DNA from: Georgenia sp. M64
Lineage (GTDB): Bacteria; Actinomycetota; Actinomycetes; Actinomycetales; Actinomycetaceae
DNA length: 64,000 nt
Assembly (NCBI RefSeq): GCF_038049925.1
Contig: NZ_CP145809.1
Span: 3,878,599-3,942,598 of the forward strand
Direction: 5' to 3'
Part shown: positions 9,121-17,625 of the stretch, in pieces
How the letters are laid out: each line of letters starts with the position of its first letter
Position numbering within the stretch: the first letter of the stretch is position 1
Notes under the pieces: model-generated
What the model was told of the DNA's origin: nothing
What the model saw: only the letters and a program-made list of their open reading frames with translations
Databases searched by the model: none
Program-made: the position numbers and the translations under genes

Positions 9121-9723
9121 ATGCCGCTGCTGGGACCTGCCGACCCGCTCCTCGACCGACCGGCTCGCATCCTCGTCGCCGGCACCTCGGGGGCGGGCAA
9201 GACCAGCACCGCCCGTCGCATCGCTGAGCGGCTGGGAGTCCAGCACGTGGAGATCGACGCGCTGTACCACGGACCCGGTTGGACGCCGCGGCCGACCTTC
9301 GAGGCCGACGTGCAGCGCTTCGTGGCGGAGCCGTCCTGGGTGACGGAGTGGCAGTACGGCTCCGTCCGTGCGGTCCTGGCGCAGCGAGCGGACCTCCTCG
9401 TCTGGCTCGATCTGCCGCGCGCACGGGTCATGCGTCAGGTGGTCGTGCGCACCGTCGTCCGGAGGCGACGTCGGCAGGAGCTGTGGAACGGCAACGTCGA
9501 GCCACCGCTCTGGACGATCCTCACCGACCGCGAACACATCGTGCGGTGGGCCTGGACGACCCACCGCAAGACCGCCGCGCGCGTCGCCGACCTCCGGCGG
9601 CGGCGGCCGGACCTCACGGTCGTGCGCCTTCGCAGCTGGCCGGAGATCGAGCACTGGATTGCCGGGCCGGTCACCACGCTGGCCGCCGGAGACCCGAGCG
9701 GGCGAGGGACGACCGATCCCTGA
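9121..9723 (+). CDS. P-loop NTPase, adenylate kinase/FlaR-like small kinase
   Basis: A 200-residue cytoplasmic nucleotide-binding protein. The Walker A loop AGTSGAGKTS is near residues 20-29. The following IDALYHGPGW and the basic RVMRQVVVRTVVRRRRRQELWNGN segment resemble the topology-modulation/FlaR-like or shikimate-kinase-like small kinases. LLVWLDLPR near 96 fits a Walker B strand. The substrate is unknown. The gene stands alone. A Pro/Asp-rich, GC-biased spacer of 224 bp (9724-9947) with no gene follows it. Confidence 0.7.
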   Translation: MPLLGPADPLLDRPARILVAGTSGAGKTSTARRIAERLGVQHVEIDALYHGPGWTPRPTFEADVQRFVAEPSWVTEWQYGSVRAVLAQRADLLVWLDLPRARVMRQVVVRTVVRRRRRQELWNGNVEPPLWTILTDREHIVRWAWTTHRKTAARVADLRRRRPDLTVVRLRSWPEIEHWIAGPVTTLAAGDPSGRGTTDP

Positions 9724-9947
9724 GCCCGACCCGCAACCTCCGCCCGACCCCCAACCCGAACCCGACCTGGCACCGCGATCCTGACCCGCCGCCGGCGAGC
9801 GCGCCTGACCCACGCCGGGACCTCCGTACCTGCCGGCCGGCGCACGAGAGCGGGACGCTGACCGGAGGCGCGCAGGGCGGACGGTCGCAGGATGGACTGA
9901 CGCCGACAGTCGGGATCGTGACGTCGGCCGCCGGGATCGGAGGACCG
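9724..9947. other. Intergenic, low-complexity spacer
   Basis: 224 bp of C-rich low-complexity sequence after the P-loop kinase gene (repeated CCCGACCC-like units near 9726-9760). I see no gene, terminator or clear promoter beyond the GGAGG that serves the gene at 9948. Confidence 0.6.
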
Positions 9948-10670
9948 ATGGTTGCCGTGGACGAACGACGGGTGCGGGACGACCTCTCGCCGTGGTCGGG
10001 ACTTCTCGTCACCGGCGCCTGGGTGGCGCTGGCGAGCGTCGCGCTCATCATCGTGCAGGTCGGCATCTACCTGGTCTGGCCACCACCGGAGACCACCGTG
10101 GAGCTGTTCGAGGTGCTCCTCGACAACCCGGTCCGTGGTGTCCTCGCACTCGACGCGCTCTACGTCGTGAGCAACCTCCTCGCGTTCCTGCTCTACCTCG
10201 CCCTCGCCGTCGTGCTGTGGCGCGTCAGCCGGTCCGCCGTCGTGGTGGCACTGGCCTTCGGCGTGCTCGGGATGGCCGCCTACATGGCCTCGCCGCGGCC
10301 CGTCGAGATGCTCACCCTCGCCCGCGCGTACGGTGAGGCCGGCCCGGCGGAGCAGGTCGCGCTGGTCGCCACGGGTGACGGGATGCTGGCCACCTGGATG
10401 GGCACCGCGTTCGACGTCTACTACTTCTTCAACCTTGTGACGCTGCTCGTCCTGGCGGTCCTGATGTACCGGAGCAGCGCCTTCAGCCGGGCGACGGCGA
10501 TGTGGGGGCTCGTGGCCGCGGCGCTGATGGCCGTGCCGTCGAACTTCGGCACGGTCGGCCTGGTGCTCGCCATGGCGTCGCTCGCGCCCTGGGCGGTGTT
10601 CGCGGTGCTCGTGGCACGTCGTCTGCTCGAGCTCGCTCGACCGCTCAGCTCTCGGCCCAGCGAACGGTGA
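9948..10670 (+). CDS. Multi-pass membrane protein (DUF4386-like)
   Basis: A 240-residue protein with about six hydrophobic segments: near 17-40, 60-90, 95-112, 153-170, 178-196 and 200-222. The PVRGVLALDALYVVSNLLAFLLYLALAVVL stretch (quoted in parts: PVRGVLALDALY and LLAFLLYLAL) resembles DUF4386 proteins of unknown function. GGAGG (9939-9943) lies 4 nt before the ATG. Its last 26 bp overlap the end of the convergent winged-helix gene. No partner gene suggests a role. Confidence 0.65.
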   Translation: MVAVDERRVRDDLSPWSGLLVTGAWVALASVALIIVQVGIYLVWPPPETTVELFEVLLDNPVRGVLALDALYVVSNLLAFLLYLALAVVLWRVSRSAVVVALAFGVLGMAAYMASPRPVEMLTLARAYGEAGPAEQVALVATGDGMLATWMGTAFDVYYFFNLVTLLVLAVLMYRSSAFSRATAMWGLVAAALMAVPSNFGTVGLVLAMASLAPWAVFAVLVARRLLELARPLSSRPSER

Positions 10671-11658
10671 CCGTCAGGGCGTCGGGGAGCGGCAACGACG
10701 TCGCCTCCGCCTCGACCGCGTCGCGGTCCTCCCGGGACAGGGTCGTCCACGCGGCGATCGTGACGACGCCCCCGGCACGTCGCCACGTGCCGACCACCTC
10801 ACCCCCGACGAGCACCGCCCCCGGCCACACGCGTGGGGTCCAGAGCTGCGCCCGCCGGCCGGCGTCGGGCACGAGGAGCTCCCGGTCCACTCCCTGGAGG
10901 AGCGTGAAGGCGTCCCCGCTGGGGAGCAGCCGGACGTGCGCGGGAGATCCGTCCGGGGCACGCAACGCCGGCTCGTCCGCCGCGAGGATCCACCCATCGC
11001 CCACGGCGGTCCTCACCGGCGTCAGCTCGTCGCGCAGGGCCTCGACGGTCGCGACGGCGGCGCGCGGCCTCACCCCGGCCCAGCTCGCGAAGCCCTCGGG
11101 CGTCCCCGGCGCGAACACGTGCAGGTAGCGCCGGGCGAGCTCCAGCCGGGCCTCCGCCGGGTCGACGTCGGGCGGCGGAACCATCCGCACCACCGGCTGC
11201 CGGGCACCGTCCCAGCGGATGAGCACCCGGCCGGTGGGGGCGGCGTAACGCAGGCTGTTGGGGGCGACGCCCAGTCCTCGTCCGGCGGCCCCGTAGGTCG
11301 CCGCCTCGCCACCGAGCCAGTCCTCGAGGCGGTCGGCGAGCGCCTGCGTCTCGGCCCGACGGCGAGCGTCGACCGGGAGCCGGCCGACGGTGAAGACCGC
11401 CCGGTCCGCCGCGTGCACCACGTAGGCGCTGAACCGCGGGCCCCACACCTGCACGAGCGCGGGGTCCTCCCACGCGTCGGACGTCACGCCGGTCAGGCGT
11501 GCGTGGAGCGAGAGGAGAGCCGAACGGGGCGTGCTGTCCTGGAGTCCCGCCCAGGCGGCCCGGCGGAGCGCATCGCTCCCGGGTGCGCGCCGCTCGTCGA
11601 GCGCACCGACGGAGCGGCGGAAGGCCAGGACGTCGGACCGCGTCAGCTGGAGCGGCAT
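10645..11658 (-). CDS. Winged helix DNA-binding domain-containing protein (HTH_42 family)
   Basis: A 337-residue protein resembling PF06224 proteins, which combine winged-helix folds and include DNA-repair-associated members in actinobacteria. Recognisable parts are the start LTRSDVLAFRRSVGAL, the central LQDSTPRSALLSLHARL and VWGPRFSAYVVHAAD, and the C-terminal PRVWPGAVLVGGEVVGTWRR. The start ATG 11658 is preceded by TAGCCT (11665-11670) at 6 nt, so it is probably leaderless. It is divergent from the response regulator gene at 11784. The specific function is not known. Confidence 0.75.
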   Translation of the reverse strand: MPLQLTRSDVLAFRRSVGALDERRAPGSDALRRAAWAGLQDSTPRSALLSLHARLTGVTSDAWEDPALVQVWGPRFSAYVVHAADRAVFTVGRLPVDARRRAETQALADRLEDWLGGEAATYGAAGRGLGVAPNSLRYAAPTGRVLIRWDGARQPVVRMVPPPDVDPAEARLELARRYLHVFAPGTPEGFASWAGVRPRAAVATVEALRDELTPVRTAVGDGWILAADEPALRAPDGSPAHVRLLPSGDAFTLLQGVDRELLVPDAGRRAQLWTPRVWPGAVLVGGEVVGTWRRAGGVVTIAAWTTLSREDRDAVEAEATSLPLPDALTVTVRWAES

Positions 11659-11664
11659 GGGGCC

Positions 11665-11670
11665 AGGCTA
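11665..11670 (-). promoter_or_regulatory. Probable leaderless -10 box of the winged-helix gene
   Basis: TAGCCT on the minus strand ends 6 nt before the ATG at 11658. Confidence 0.5.
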
Positions 11671-11770
11671 GCGAGGGCGCGCCCGGTGGCGGCGAGGAAC
11701 ACCTGCGACGGTCCCGCATTCCTTGCAGGACCCTCACATGTGCCCCACCGACTCAGCACGCCGCCGCTCC

Positions 11771-11776
11771 TAGGCT
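11771..11776 (+). promoter_or_regulatory. Probable leaderless -10 box of the two-component operon
   Basis: TAGGCT ends 7 nt before the response regulator ATG at 11784. There is no Shine-Dalgarno sequence in between. Confidence 0.5.
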
Positions 11777-11783
11777 CAGGACC

Positions 11784-12470
11784 ATGGAGCACGCCGCACG
11801 ACTTCTCGTCGTCGAGGACGACCCCACGATCAACCAGGCCCTCACCGACCGCCTGGTGGCCGAGGGCTTCGACGTCGTCCAGGCCCACGACGGCCCGGGC
11901 GCGGTGGCGGCCTTCGAGCGGGAGGCCCCGGACCTCGTCGTCCTCGACGTCATGCTGCCGGGCTTCGACGGCATCGAGGTCTGCCGCCGCATCCAGGCCG
12001 TCCGCCCCGTCCCGGTGCTCATGCTCACGGCCCGCGTGGAGGAGACCGACGTCCTCGTCGGCCTCGCGGTCGGCGCCGACGACTACGTGACGAAGCCCTT
12101 CCGGCAGCGGGAGGTCGTTGCACGCATCCGCGCCCTGCTCCGGCGCGTCGAGCGGGCGCGGGAGCTCGCCGCCGCCGGCGCACCGCGCGTGGAGCTCGGC
12201 GAGGTCACGCTCGACCGGGCCGCCCGCCGCGTGTGGGTGCGCGGCACGGAGGTGCACCTCGCCCCCCTCGAGTTCGACCTGCTCGCCACCCTCGCCGCCG
12301 AGCCCGGCGTCGTCCGCACCCGGGAGGACCTCATGCGCGAGGTCTGGGGCTGGGCCGACGCGCGCGGCACGCGGACCCTCGACACCCACGTCCGGGCCCT
12401 GCGCACGAAGATCGGCCCGGAACGTGTGCGCACGGTCCACGGCGTCGGCTACGCGGTGGAGCTGCGATGA
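11784..12470 (+). CDS. OmpR/PhoB-family response regulator
   Basis: A 228-residue two-component regulator. The receiver domain (about 5-118) has acidic residues E11-D13, the phosphoacceptor D55 in VVLDVMLPG, and K104 in YVTKPF. A winged-helix effector domain (about 130-227) follows, with VHLAPLEFDLLATLA and the C-terminal RTVHGVGYAVEL. The stop overlaps the kinase ATG by 4 bp (ATGA, 12467-12470), so response regulator and kinase are a cognate, translationally coupled pair. The target genes are not evident; the fused membrane domain of the kinase is the nearest candidate partner. Confidence 0.93.
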   Translation: MEHAARLLVVEDDPTINQALTDRLVAEGFDVVQAHDGPGAVAAFEREAPDLVVLDVMLPGFDGIEVCRRIQAVRPVPVLMLTARVEETDVLVGLAVGADDYVTKPFRQREVVARIRALLRRVERARELAAAGAPRVELGEVTLDRAARRVWVRGTEVHLAPLEFDLLATLAAEPGVVRTREDLMREVWGWADARGTRTLDTHVRALRTKIGPERVRTVHGVGYAVELR

Positions 12471-15046
12471 CGCCCGACCCGGCCGGGCGCCCCCTGGACG
12501 CCGTCGGCTCCATCAAGCTCAAGATCGGCCTGCTGGTCGGCCTCAGCGTGGTCGCCGCCGCTCTCGTCGCCGAGATCGGCAGCCGCGCCGGCGCCCCGCT
12601 GTGGATGACCCTGCCGGTGACCGTCGCCGCCGCCCTCGCCGTCACCCAGGCCCTCGCCCGCGGCATGACCGCGCCCCTGCGCGAGATGACCGCGGCGGCG
12701 GCCCGCATGGCCACCGGCGACTACTCGCTGCGGGTCACGGACACCTCGGCCGACGAGGTCGGCCGGCTGGCACGCGCCTTCAACACCATGGCGGTCGACC
12801 TGGCGACGGCGGACCAGCAGCGCCGCCGCCTCGTCGCCACGGTCTCGCACGAGCTGCGCACCCCCCTGACGGCTCAGCGCGCCCTCCTGGAGAACCTCGT
12901 CGACGGCGTCGTCCGCCCCGACGACGTCGCCCTGGCCAGCGCCCTCGCGCAGGCCGAGCGCCTCAGCGACCTCGTGGGCGACCTCCTCGACATCACCCGC
13001 GTCGACGGCACGGCCGACCTCGACCTCGCCCCGGTGCGCGTGGCGGACCTGGTCGCGGACGCCGTCGCCGAGGCACGGCTCGCCCGCGACGTCCGCTACG
13101 TCACGCAGGTCCGGCCGGAGGACCTCACGGTCACCGGCGACGCCGGCCGCCTCGCCCAGGTCGTCGCGAACCTCCTCGACAACGCCGCACGCCACTCCCC
13201 CGCCGGCGCCACCGTCACCGTCCTCGCGTCCGCCGACGACCCGGAGCGGTGGTCCCTCGAGGTGCGCGACGAGGGCCCCGGCATCGCCGACGGCGACGAG
13301 GAGCGGATCTTCCGCTTCGGCGCCGCGGCCGGCGACGGCGGGGGCGGCACCGGCCTGGGTCTGGCGATCGCCAGCTGGGTGTGCGAGCTGCACGGCGGGT
13401 CCATCGCCGTGGTGCCGTCCGGGTCGACCGGCGCCCGCGTCCGGGCGGTCCTGCCCCGCCGGCCGGGCCCGGTCGCCGGCCCCACGTCCCCGCCCGTCAC
13501 CCACGCACCTGGTGCCACGCACCGCCCCACCGCCGAGGAGAGACCCATGAGCACCGAGCACGCCGTGCCCGCCCTGCCCCCACCCGCCGCCACGGCGACG
13601 AGCCGGCCGCCGTCCGCGGTCGACGGTGCCCTGCGCGAGATCTGGCCCGAGTCCGGCCTCGCGACGGCGACGACCCCGTTCCTGGCCTCGCTCGCCGTCG
13701 GAGCGCTCGGGGCGGTCGTGCTCCCGGAGCGCAACCTCGGCCTCGGCGCCCTCGTGGTGCTCCTCCTCGGCGGGGCCGTCATCCTCCTCGTCTCCCCACG
13801 GCGCACCCGCCCCTGGACGGTGCTCTCCGCCGCGCTGGCCGTCGGGCTCGGGTCGTTCGTCGTCCTCCGGGCCGCCGAGTGGCTGGCCGTGCTCGCCCTG
13901 CTCGTCGTCGCCCTGCTGGTCACGACCGCCCTGACGGACGCGCGCCGCCTCACCGCGGTCCTCGCCGGGGCGCTCGCGTGGCCCCTGTCCGGTCTGCGGG
14001 GCCTGCCCCTGCTCAGCCGGACGGCGTCCGCCCTCTCGCGGCACCGCATGCTCTGGCCGGTGCTGCGCACCGCCGCGGTCTCCCTCGTCGCGCTCGTCGT
14101 CTTCGGCGGCCTGTTCGCCTCTGGCGACGCGATCTTCGGCTCGTGGGTCTCGCCGCTGGTCCCGGACCTCGCGTGGGACTCGATCATCCTGCGCGTGTTC
14201 GTCCTCGTCCTCGTCGGCGGCGTCGTGCTCGCCGGGGCGTACCTCTCGCTCAACCCGCCGCGCGTGGAGACCCTCACGCCGCCCGCGCCGCGGCCCGTGC
14301 GTGCCTGGGAGTGGCTGGTCCCGGTCGGCCTCGTCGTCGCGGTGTTCGCCGTCTTCGTGGTGGCGCAGGCCTCGGCGATGTGGGGCGGGCACGACTACGT
14401 GCGCCGCGTGACGGGGATGAGCTACGCCGACTACGTCCACCAGGGCTTCGGCCAGCTGACGGTCGCCACGACCCTCACCCTCCTCACCGTCGCGCTCACG
14501 GTGCGCCGCGCACCCCGGACGACACCGCGGGACCGGCTCCTGCTCCGCGTGGCGCTGGGGCTCCTGCTGACCCTCACCCTCGTCGTCGTCGCCTCCGCGC
14601 TCTTCCGCATGTCCGTCTACCAGGACGCCTTCGGCTTCACGGTGCTCCGCGTCCTCGTCGACGCCTTCGAGCTCTGGCTGGGGTTGGTCGTCGTCCTCGT
14701 CATGGTCGCCGGGATCCGGTGGTCCGGGTGGTGGCTCCCCCGAGCCGCGCTGGTCTCCGCCGCCGTCTTCCTGCTGGTCCTGGGGGCGGTCAACCCCGAG
14801 GCGTGGGTGGCGCGCCAGAACATCGAGCGGTTCGAGGCGACCGGCAAGGTCGACGTCGACTACCTCGCCTCGCTCGGCCCGGACGCGACGCCCGTCGTCC
14901 TCGAGGGGCTGCCGGCGGGTCTGGCGGCCTGCGTGGTGGAGCGGCAGTCGCCACCCGACGCGGACGACCCCCTGTCGTGGAACCTCGGCCGGACCCGCGC
15001 CGCCGAGGCCCTGGAGGCCGCGCCGGCGGACGCCCGCTGCCCCTGA
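12467..15046 (+). CDS. Sensor histidine kinase fused in frame to a DUF4153/DUF4173-like membrane protein
   Basis: The frame is open for 859 codons. Residues 1-350 form a complete histidine kinase: two membrane segments (about 18-36 and 47-64) with a very short outside loop, HAMP, HisKA with H128 in VSHELRTPL, the N box NLLDNAARH, DEGPGI and GGGTGLGLAI. After a Pro/Thr-rich linker, residues 361-859 are a polytopic protein with about ten hydrophobic segments and a DUF4173-like ending (NPEAWVARQNIERF, then VDYLASLGPDA). No stop separates the parts. An internal ATG at 13547 with a good ribosome binding site could also make the membrane part alone (499 aa). Either a true fusion or loss of the kinase stop would explain this. 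The kinase assignment is firm; the function of the membrane part is unknown. Confidence 0.85.
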   Translation: MTPDPAGRPLDAVGSIKLKIGLLVGLSVVAAALVAEIGSRAGAPLWMTLPVTVAAALAVTQALARGMTAPLREMTAAAARMATGDYSLRVTDTSADEVGRLARAFNTMAVDLATADQQRRRLVATVSHELRTPLTAQRALLENLVDGVVRPDDVALASALAQAERLSDLVGDLLDITRVDGTADLDLAPVRVADLVADAVAEARLARDVRYVTQVRPEDLTVTGDAGRLAQVVANLLDNAARHSPAGATVTVLASADDPERWSLEVRDEGPGIADGDEERIFRFGAAAGDGGGGTGLGLAIASWVCELHGGSIAVVPSGSTGARVRAVLPRRPGPVAGPTSPPVTHAPGATHRPTAEERPMSTEHAVPALPPPAATATSRPPSAVDGALREIWPESGLATATTPFLASLAVGALGAVVLPERNLGLGALVVLLLGGAVILLVSPRRTRPWTVLSAALAVGLGSFVVLRAAEWLAVLALLVVALLVTTALTDARRLTAVLAGALAWPLSGLRGLPLLSRTASALSRHRMLWPVLRTAAVSLVALVVFGGLFASGDAIFGSWVSPLVPDLAWDSIILRVFVLVLVGGVVLAGAYLSLNPPRVETLTPPAPRPVRAWEWLVPVGLVVAVFAVFVVAQASAMWGGHDYVRRVTGMSYADYVHQGFGQLTVATTLTLLTVALTVRRAPRTTPRDRLLLRVALGLLLTLTLVVVASALFRMSVYQDAFGFTVLRVLVDAFELWLGLVVVLVMVAGIRWSGWWLPRAALVSAAVFLLVLGAVNPEAWVARQNIERFEATGKVDVDYLASLGPDATPVVLEGLPAGLAACVVERQSPPDADDPLSWNLGRTRAAEALEAAPADARCP
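13536..13549 (+). promoter_or_regulatory. Internal ribosome binding site and ATG inside the kinase/DUF4153 frame
   Basis: AGGAG (13536-13540) lies 6 nt before ATG (13547-13549), whose product begins MSTEHAVPALPPP. The signal suggests that the membrane protein can be translated separately, and that it was once a distinct downstream gene. Confidence 0.6.
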
Positions 15047-15189
15047 CCGGGCGGACGGGGGGCCCGCGGCCGGCGCGACGGCGAGGGGTACCGCACCGGC
15101 CCCCGTCGGGCTACGGTGCGGGAACGGCCGGACCCGCGCAGCGCGACGGCGTCGCGGCCACCCCGTGACCCCCAGCGAGGAGCAGCCCC

Positions 15190-15750
15190 ATGGGACGCAT
15201 CGCCGTCAACCTGTTCACCACCCTCGACGGCTCGGCCGAGCACCCGGACCGGTGGCACGGCCCGTACTTCGACGAGGCCATGGGCCAGGCGGTCGACCGT
15301 CACACGAGCCGGTGCGAGGCCTACCTCATGGGCCGTGTCCTGTACGACCAGTGGTCCCGCTACTGGCCGGACAACGACAGCGACGACTTCGCCGACTTCA
15401 TCAACCCGGTGCCCAAGTACGTCCTCTCCACCACCCTCACCGACCCGGGGTGGGCGGGCACGACGGTCGTGCGCAACCTCGGCCAGCTGCGCGAGCTGCG
15501 TGAGCGGACCCCGGGCACCATCGGCATGTCGGGGAGCCTGACGACGGTGCGCTCGCTCCTCGGCGCGGGGCTCCTCGACGAGCTCGACCTCCTCGTCGAC
15601 CCGGTCGTCGTCCCGGGCGAGCGCCGCTGGACCGACGGCGTCGAGCACACCCCGCTCGAGCTCGTCTCCTCCGAGACCCTCCCGACAGGGGTGCTCCACC
15701 TCGTCTACCGGCCCACCCCACGCCAGGCACCGGCCACCGTCGCGGAGTAG
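15190..15750 (+). CDS. Dihydrofolate reductase family protein (RibD C-terminal-like)
   Basis: A 186-residue NADPH-dependent reductase-like protein. It starts GRIAVNLFTTLDGS and has AYLMGRVLYDQW near 43-54, PKYVLSTTL near 75, the glycine motif IGMSGSLTTVRSLL near 114, and LLDELDLLVDPVVVPGE near 131. These are the hallmarks of the RibD_C family, whose stand-alone members have unknown substrates. GAGGAG precedes the ATG. The last residues, TVAE, and the stop TAG lie inside a 21-bp tandem repeat that continues past the stop; if that TAG were CAG, the frame would extend 21 residues further, to TAG at 15811. Confidence 0.88.
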   Translation: MGRIAVNLFTTLDGSAEHPDRWHGPYFDEAMGQAVDRHTSRCEAYLMGRVLYDQWSRYWPDNDSDDFADFINPVPKYVLSTTLTDPGWAGTTVVRNLGQLRELRERTPGTIGMSGSLTTVRSLLGAGLLDELDLLVDPVVVPGERRWTDGVEHTPLELVSSETLPTGVLHLVYRPTPRQAPATVAE

Positions 15751-15814
15751 ACGGCCACCGTCGCGGAGCAGACTGCCGTCGTCGCGGAGCAGACGGCCGT
15801 CGTCGTGCGGTAGG
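15731..15814 (+). repeat. 21-bp tandem repeat (four degenerate copies) spanning the stop codon
   Basis: The copies are 15731-15751, 15752-15772, 15773-15793 and 15794-15814. Copies 2 and 3 carry CAG where copy 1 carries the reductase stop TAG. All copies stay in the same reading frame. Confidence 0.85.
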
Positions 15815-15828
15815 CCGCCGCCCGTCCG

Positions 15829-16185
15829 CTACAGGCCCAGGGCCCGCTCGACGTACCGCAGCGCGACGGCGGGGTCGACGCCGAGGTGGCGCACCCGCTC
15901 GGCGTAGGCCGACGCGGCCTCCTGCGCCTGGCGACCGGCCGCGTCGCCCTGGGCGCTGACGAAGGAGCCGTGACGGCCCCGGGTCTCGATGAACCCGTCC
16001 GACTCGAGCTCGCGGTAGGCCCGGGCGACGGTGTTCGTGGCGAGGGCCAGCTCCGCCGCGAGGGTGCGCACGGTCGGCAGGCGCGTACCCGCGGCGAGGG
16101 CGCCGGAGGTGATGTCCGCGGCGAGGCGCGTGCGCAGCTGCTCGAACGGCGGCACGTCGGAGGCGGGGTCGATGACGACGTCCAT
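15829..16185 (-). CDS. GntR-family transcriptional regulator (YtrA-like)
   Basis: A 118-residue regulator. The winged helix-turn-helix is at about 8-78, with PPFEQLRTRLAADI, LPTVRTLAAELALATNTVARAYRELE and FIETRGRHGSFV. There is only a short C-terminal helix (about 90-118), as in YtrA-type members that lack a large effector domain. It starts 8 bp after the stop of the permease gene, so the two are probably co-transcribed and it may control that permease; the ligand is unknown. Confidence 0.88.
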   Translation of the reverse strand: MDVVIDPASDVPPFEQLRTRLAADITSGALAAGTRLPTVRTLAAELALATNTVARAYRELESDGFIETRGRHGSFVSAQGDAAGRQAQEAASAYAERVRHLGVDPAVALRYVERALGL

Positions 16186-16193
16186 GGGGCGAG

Positions 16194-17498
16194 TCAAGCA
16201 CGCACGCGATGGCGCACCACCACGTGCGTGACCACGCCGACGGCGAGCAGGACCCCGCCGAACGCCCACACCCGGGCCGACTGCTGGGTGAGCAGGACGG
16301 CGCAGGAGACCAGCGCCAGCACCGGCAGCACGACCGGGGTGCGGAAGTGCTCGTGCTCCACCCGGTCGCGGCGCAGCACGAGCACGGCCAGGTTGGTGCT
16401 GATGAAGACCAGGAGCAGCAGCATCACCACCGTCTCGGCGAGCACCGCGAGGTCGCCCACGAGGGTCAGCGCGACGGCGATCGCCGTGGTCACCACGATC
16501 GCCACCCACGGCGTCCGGCGGTGGGGCAGGACCCGGGTGAGCGGGGCGGGGAGGAGCCCCTCGTCGGCCATCCCGTAGGCCAGGCGGCTGGCCATGATCA
16601 TCGTCAGCAGGGCGCCGTTCGCGACGGCGACCAGCGCGATCGCGCTGAAGGCCCACGCGGGCACGCCGACGCCGGTCGCCTCGACGACGTCGAGCAGCGG
16701 GCTGGAGGAGCCGGCGAGCTCGCCCGGCTCCATGATGACGGCCGAGCCGATCCCGACGAGGGCGTAGACGACCCCCGCGACGAGCAGCGCACCGAAGAGG
16801 GCGCGGGGGTAGACCCGGCTGACGTCCTGGACCTCCTCGGCGACGTTGGCCGAGACCTCGAACCCGACGAAGGAGTAGAAGGCGATGAGCGCCCCGCCGA
16901 GCACGGCCGCCCCTGCGGAGACCCCTGGTGGGGTCTGGAGGATGCGGCCCGCGTCGCCCTGGCCCCCGCCGACGGCCACGGCGACGGCGACGATCACCAG
17001 GACCAGGCCCGAGACCTCGACGACCGTCATCACCACGTTGGAGCGGACGGACTCCTTGATACCGCGCGCGTTGAGCAGCGCGAGGAGCACGAGGAACACC
17101 GGGGCCGCGACGACCGCCGGGACGTCGACGAAGGTGGCGAGGTAGTCGCCCGCGAAGGCGATCGAGAGGCCCGCGGCGCTCGTCACACCGGCGGCCAGCA
17201 TCGAGAAGCCGACGAGGTAGGAGACGAGGGGTCGCCGGAAGGCCCGCTGGGCGAAGACCGCCGCTCCCCCGGCCCGCGGGTACTTCGTCACGAGCTCGGC
17301 GTAGCTGGCGGCGGTGAGCATCGCCATCGCCAGCGCAAGGAGCAGCGGCGCCCACATGGTGCCGCCCGACTCCTCCGCCAGGACCCCCACCAGGGCGTAG
17401 ATGCCGGCGCCGAGGACGTCCCCGAGGATGAACAGGAACAGCAGGGGCGGGGTGATGCCCCGCCGGAGGCGTGAGGGCGCCGCGGTGTCGGTGGCCAT
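16194..17498 (-). CDS. APC-family amino acid permease
   Basis: A 434-residue, roughly 12-TM transporter of the amino acid-polyamine-organocation family. It begins LRRGITPPLLFLFILGDVLGAGIYALVG, with the family's GAG signature in the first membrane segment. The EVSANVAEEVQDVSRVYPRA stretch near 215 (SANVAEEVQDVSRVYP) is typical of TM6 and the following loop. The substrate cannot be assigned. I chose ATG 17498 (MATDTAAPS) over upstream in-frame starts because homology begins here. It is followed by the GntR gene in the same direction. Confidence 0.88.
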   Translation of the reverse strand: MATDTAAPSRLRRGITPPLLFLFILGDVLGAGIYALVGVLAEESGGTMWAPLLLALAMAMLTAASYAELVTKYPRAGGAAVFAQRAFRRPLVSYLVGFSMLAAGVTSAAGLSIAFAGDYLATFVDVPAVVAAPVFLVLLALLNARGIKESVRSNVVMTVVEVSGLVLVIVAVAVAVGGGQGDAGRILQTPPGVSAGAAVLGGALIAFYSFVGFEVSANVAEEVQDVSRVYPRALFGALLVAGVVYALVGIGSAVIMEPGELAGSSSPLLDVVEATGVGVPAWAFSAIALVAVANGALLTMIMASRLAYGMADEGLLPAPLTRVLPHRRTPWVAIVVTTAIAVALTLVGDLAVLAETVVMLLLLVFISTNLAVLVLRRDRVEHEHFRTPVVLPVLALVSCAVLLTQQSARVWAFGGVLLAVGVVTHVVVRHRVRA

Positions 17499-17570
17499 CG
17501 GGCAAGCGTGGGGCCGCCGTCCGGGCCGGGCAACCGGGGCGACGCGGTGCGGCCGGAGGTCCACCCCGCA

Positions 17571-17625
17571 CAGCGTGGCTCAGCGCGGCGTGGCTCAGCG
17601 CGGCGTGGCTCGGCGCGGCGACGAG
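17571..17625 (-). repeat. 15-bp tandem repeat at the 3' end of the metallophosphatase gene
   Basis: The unit CAGCGCGGCGTGGCT (plus strand) occurs at 17581-17595 and 17596-17610. A shortened copy precedes these at 17571-17580 and a diverged copy follows at 17611-17625. The gene's stop (17595-17597) lies at the junction of two copies. Confidence 0.8.
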
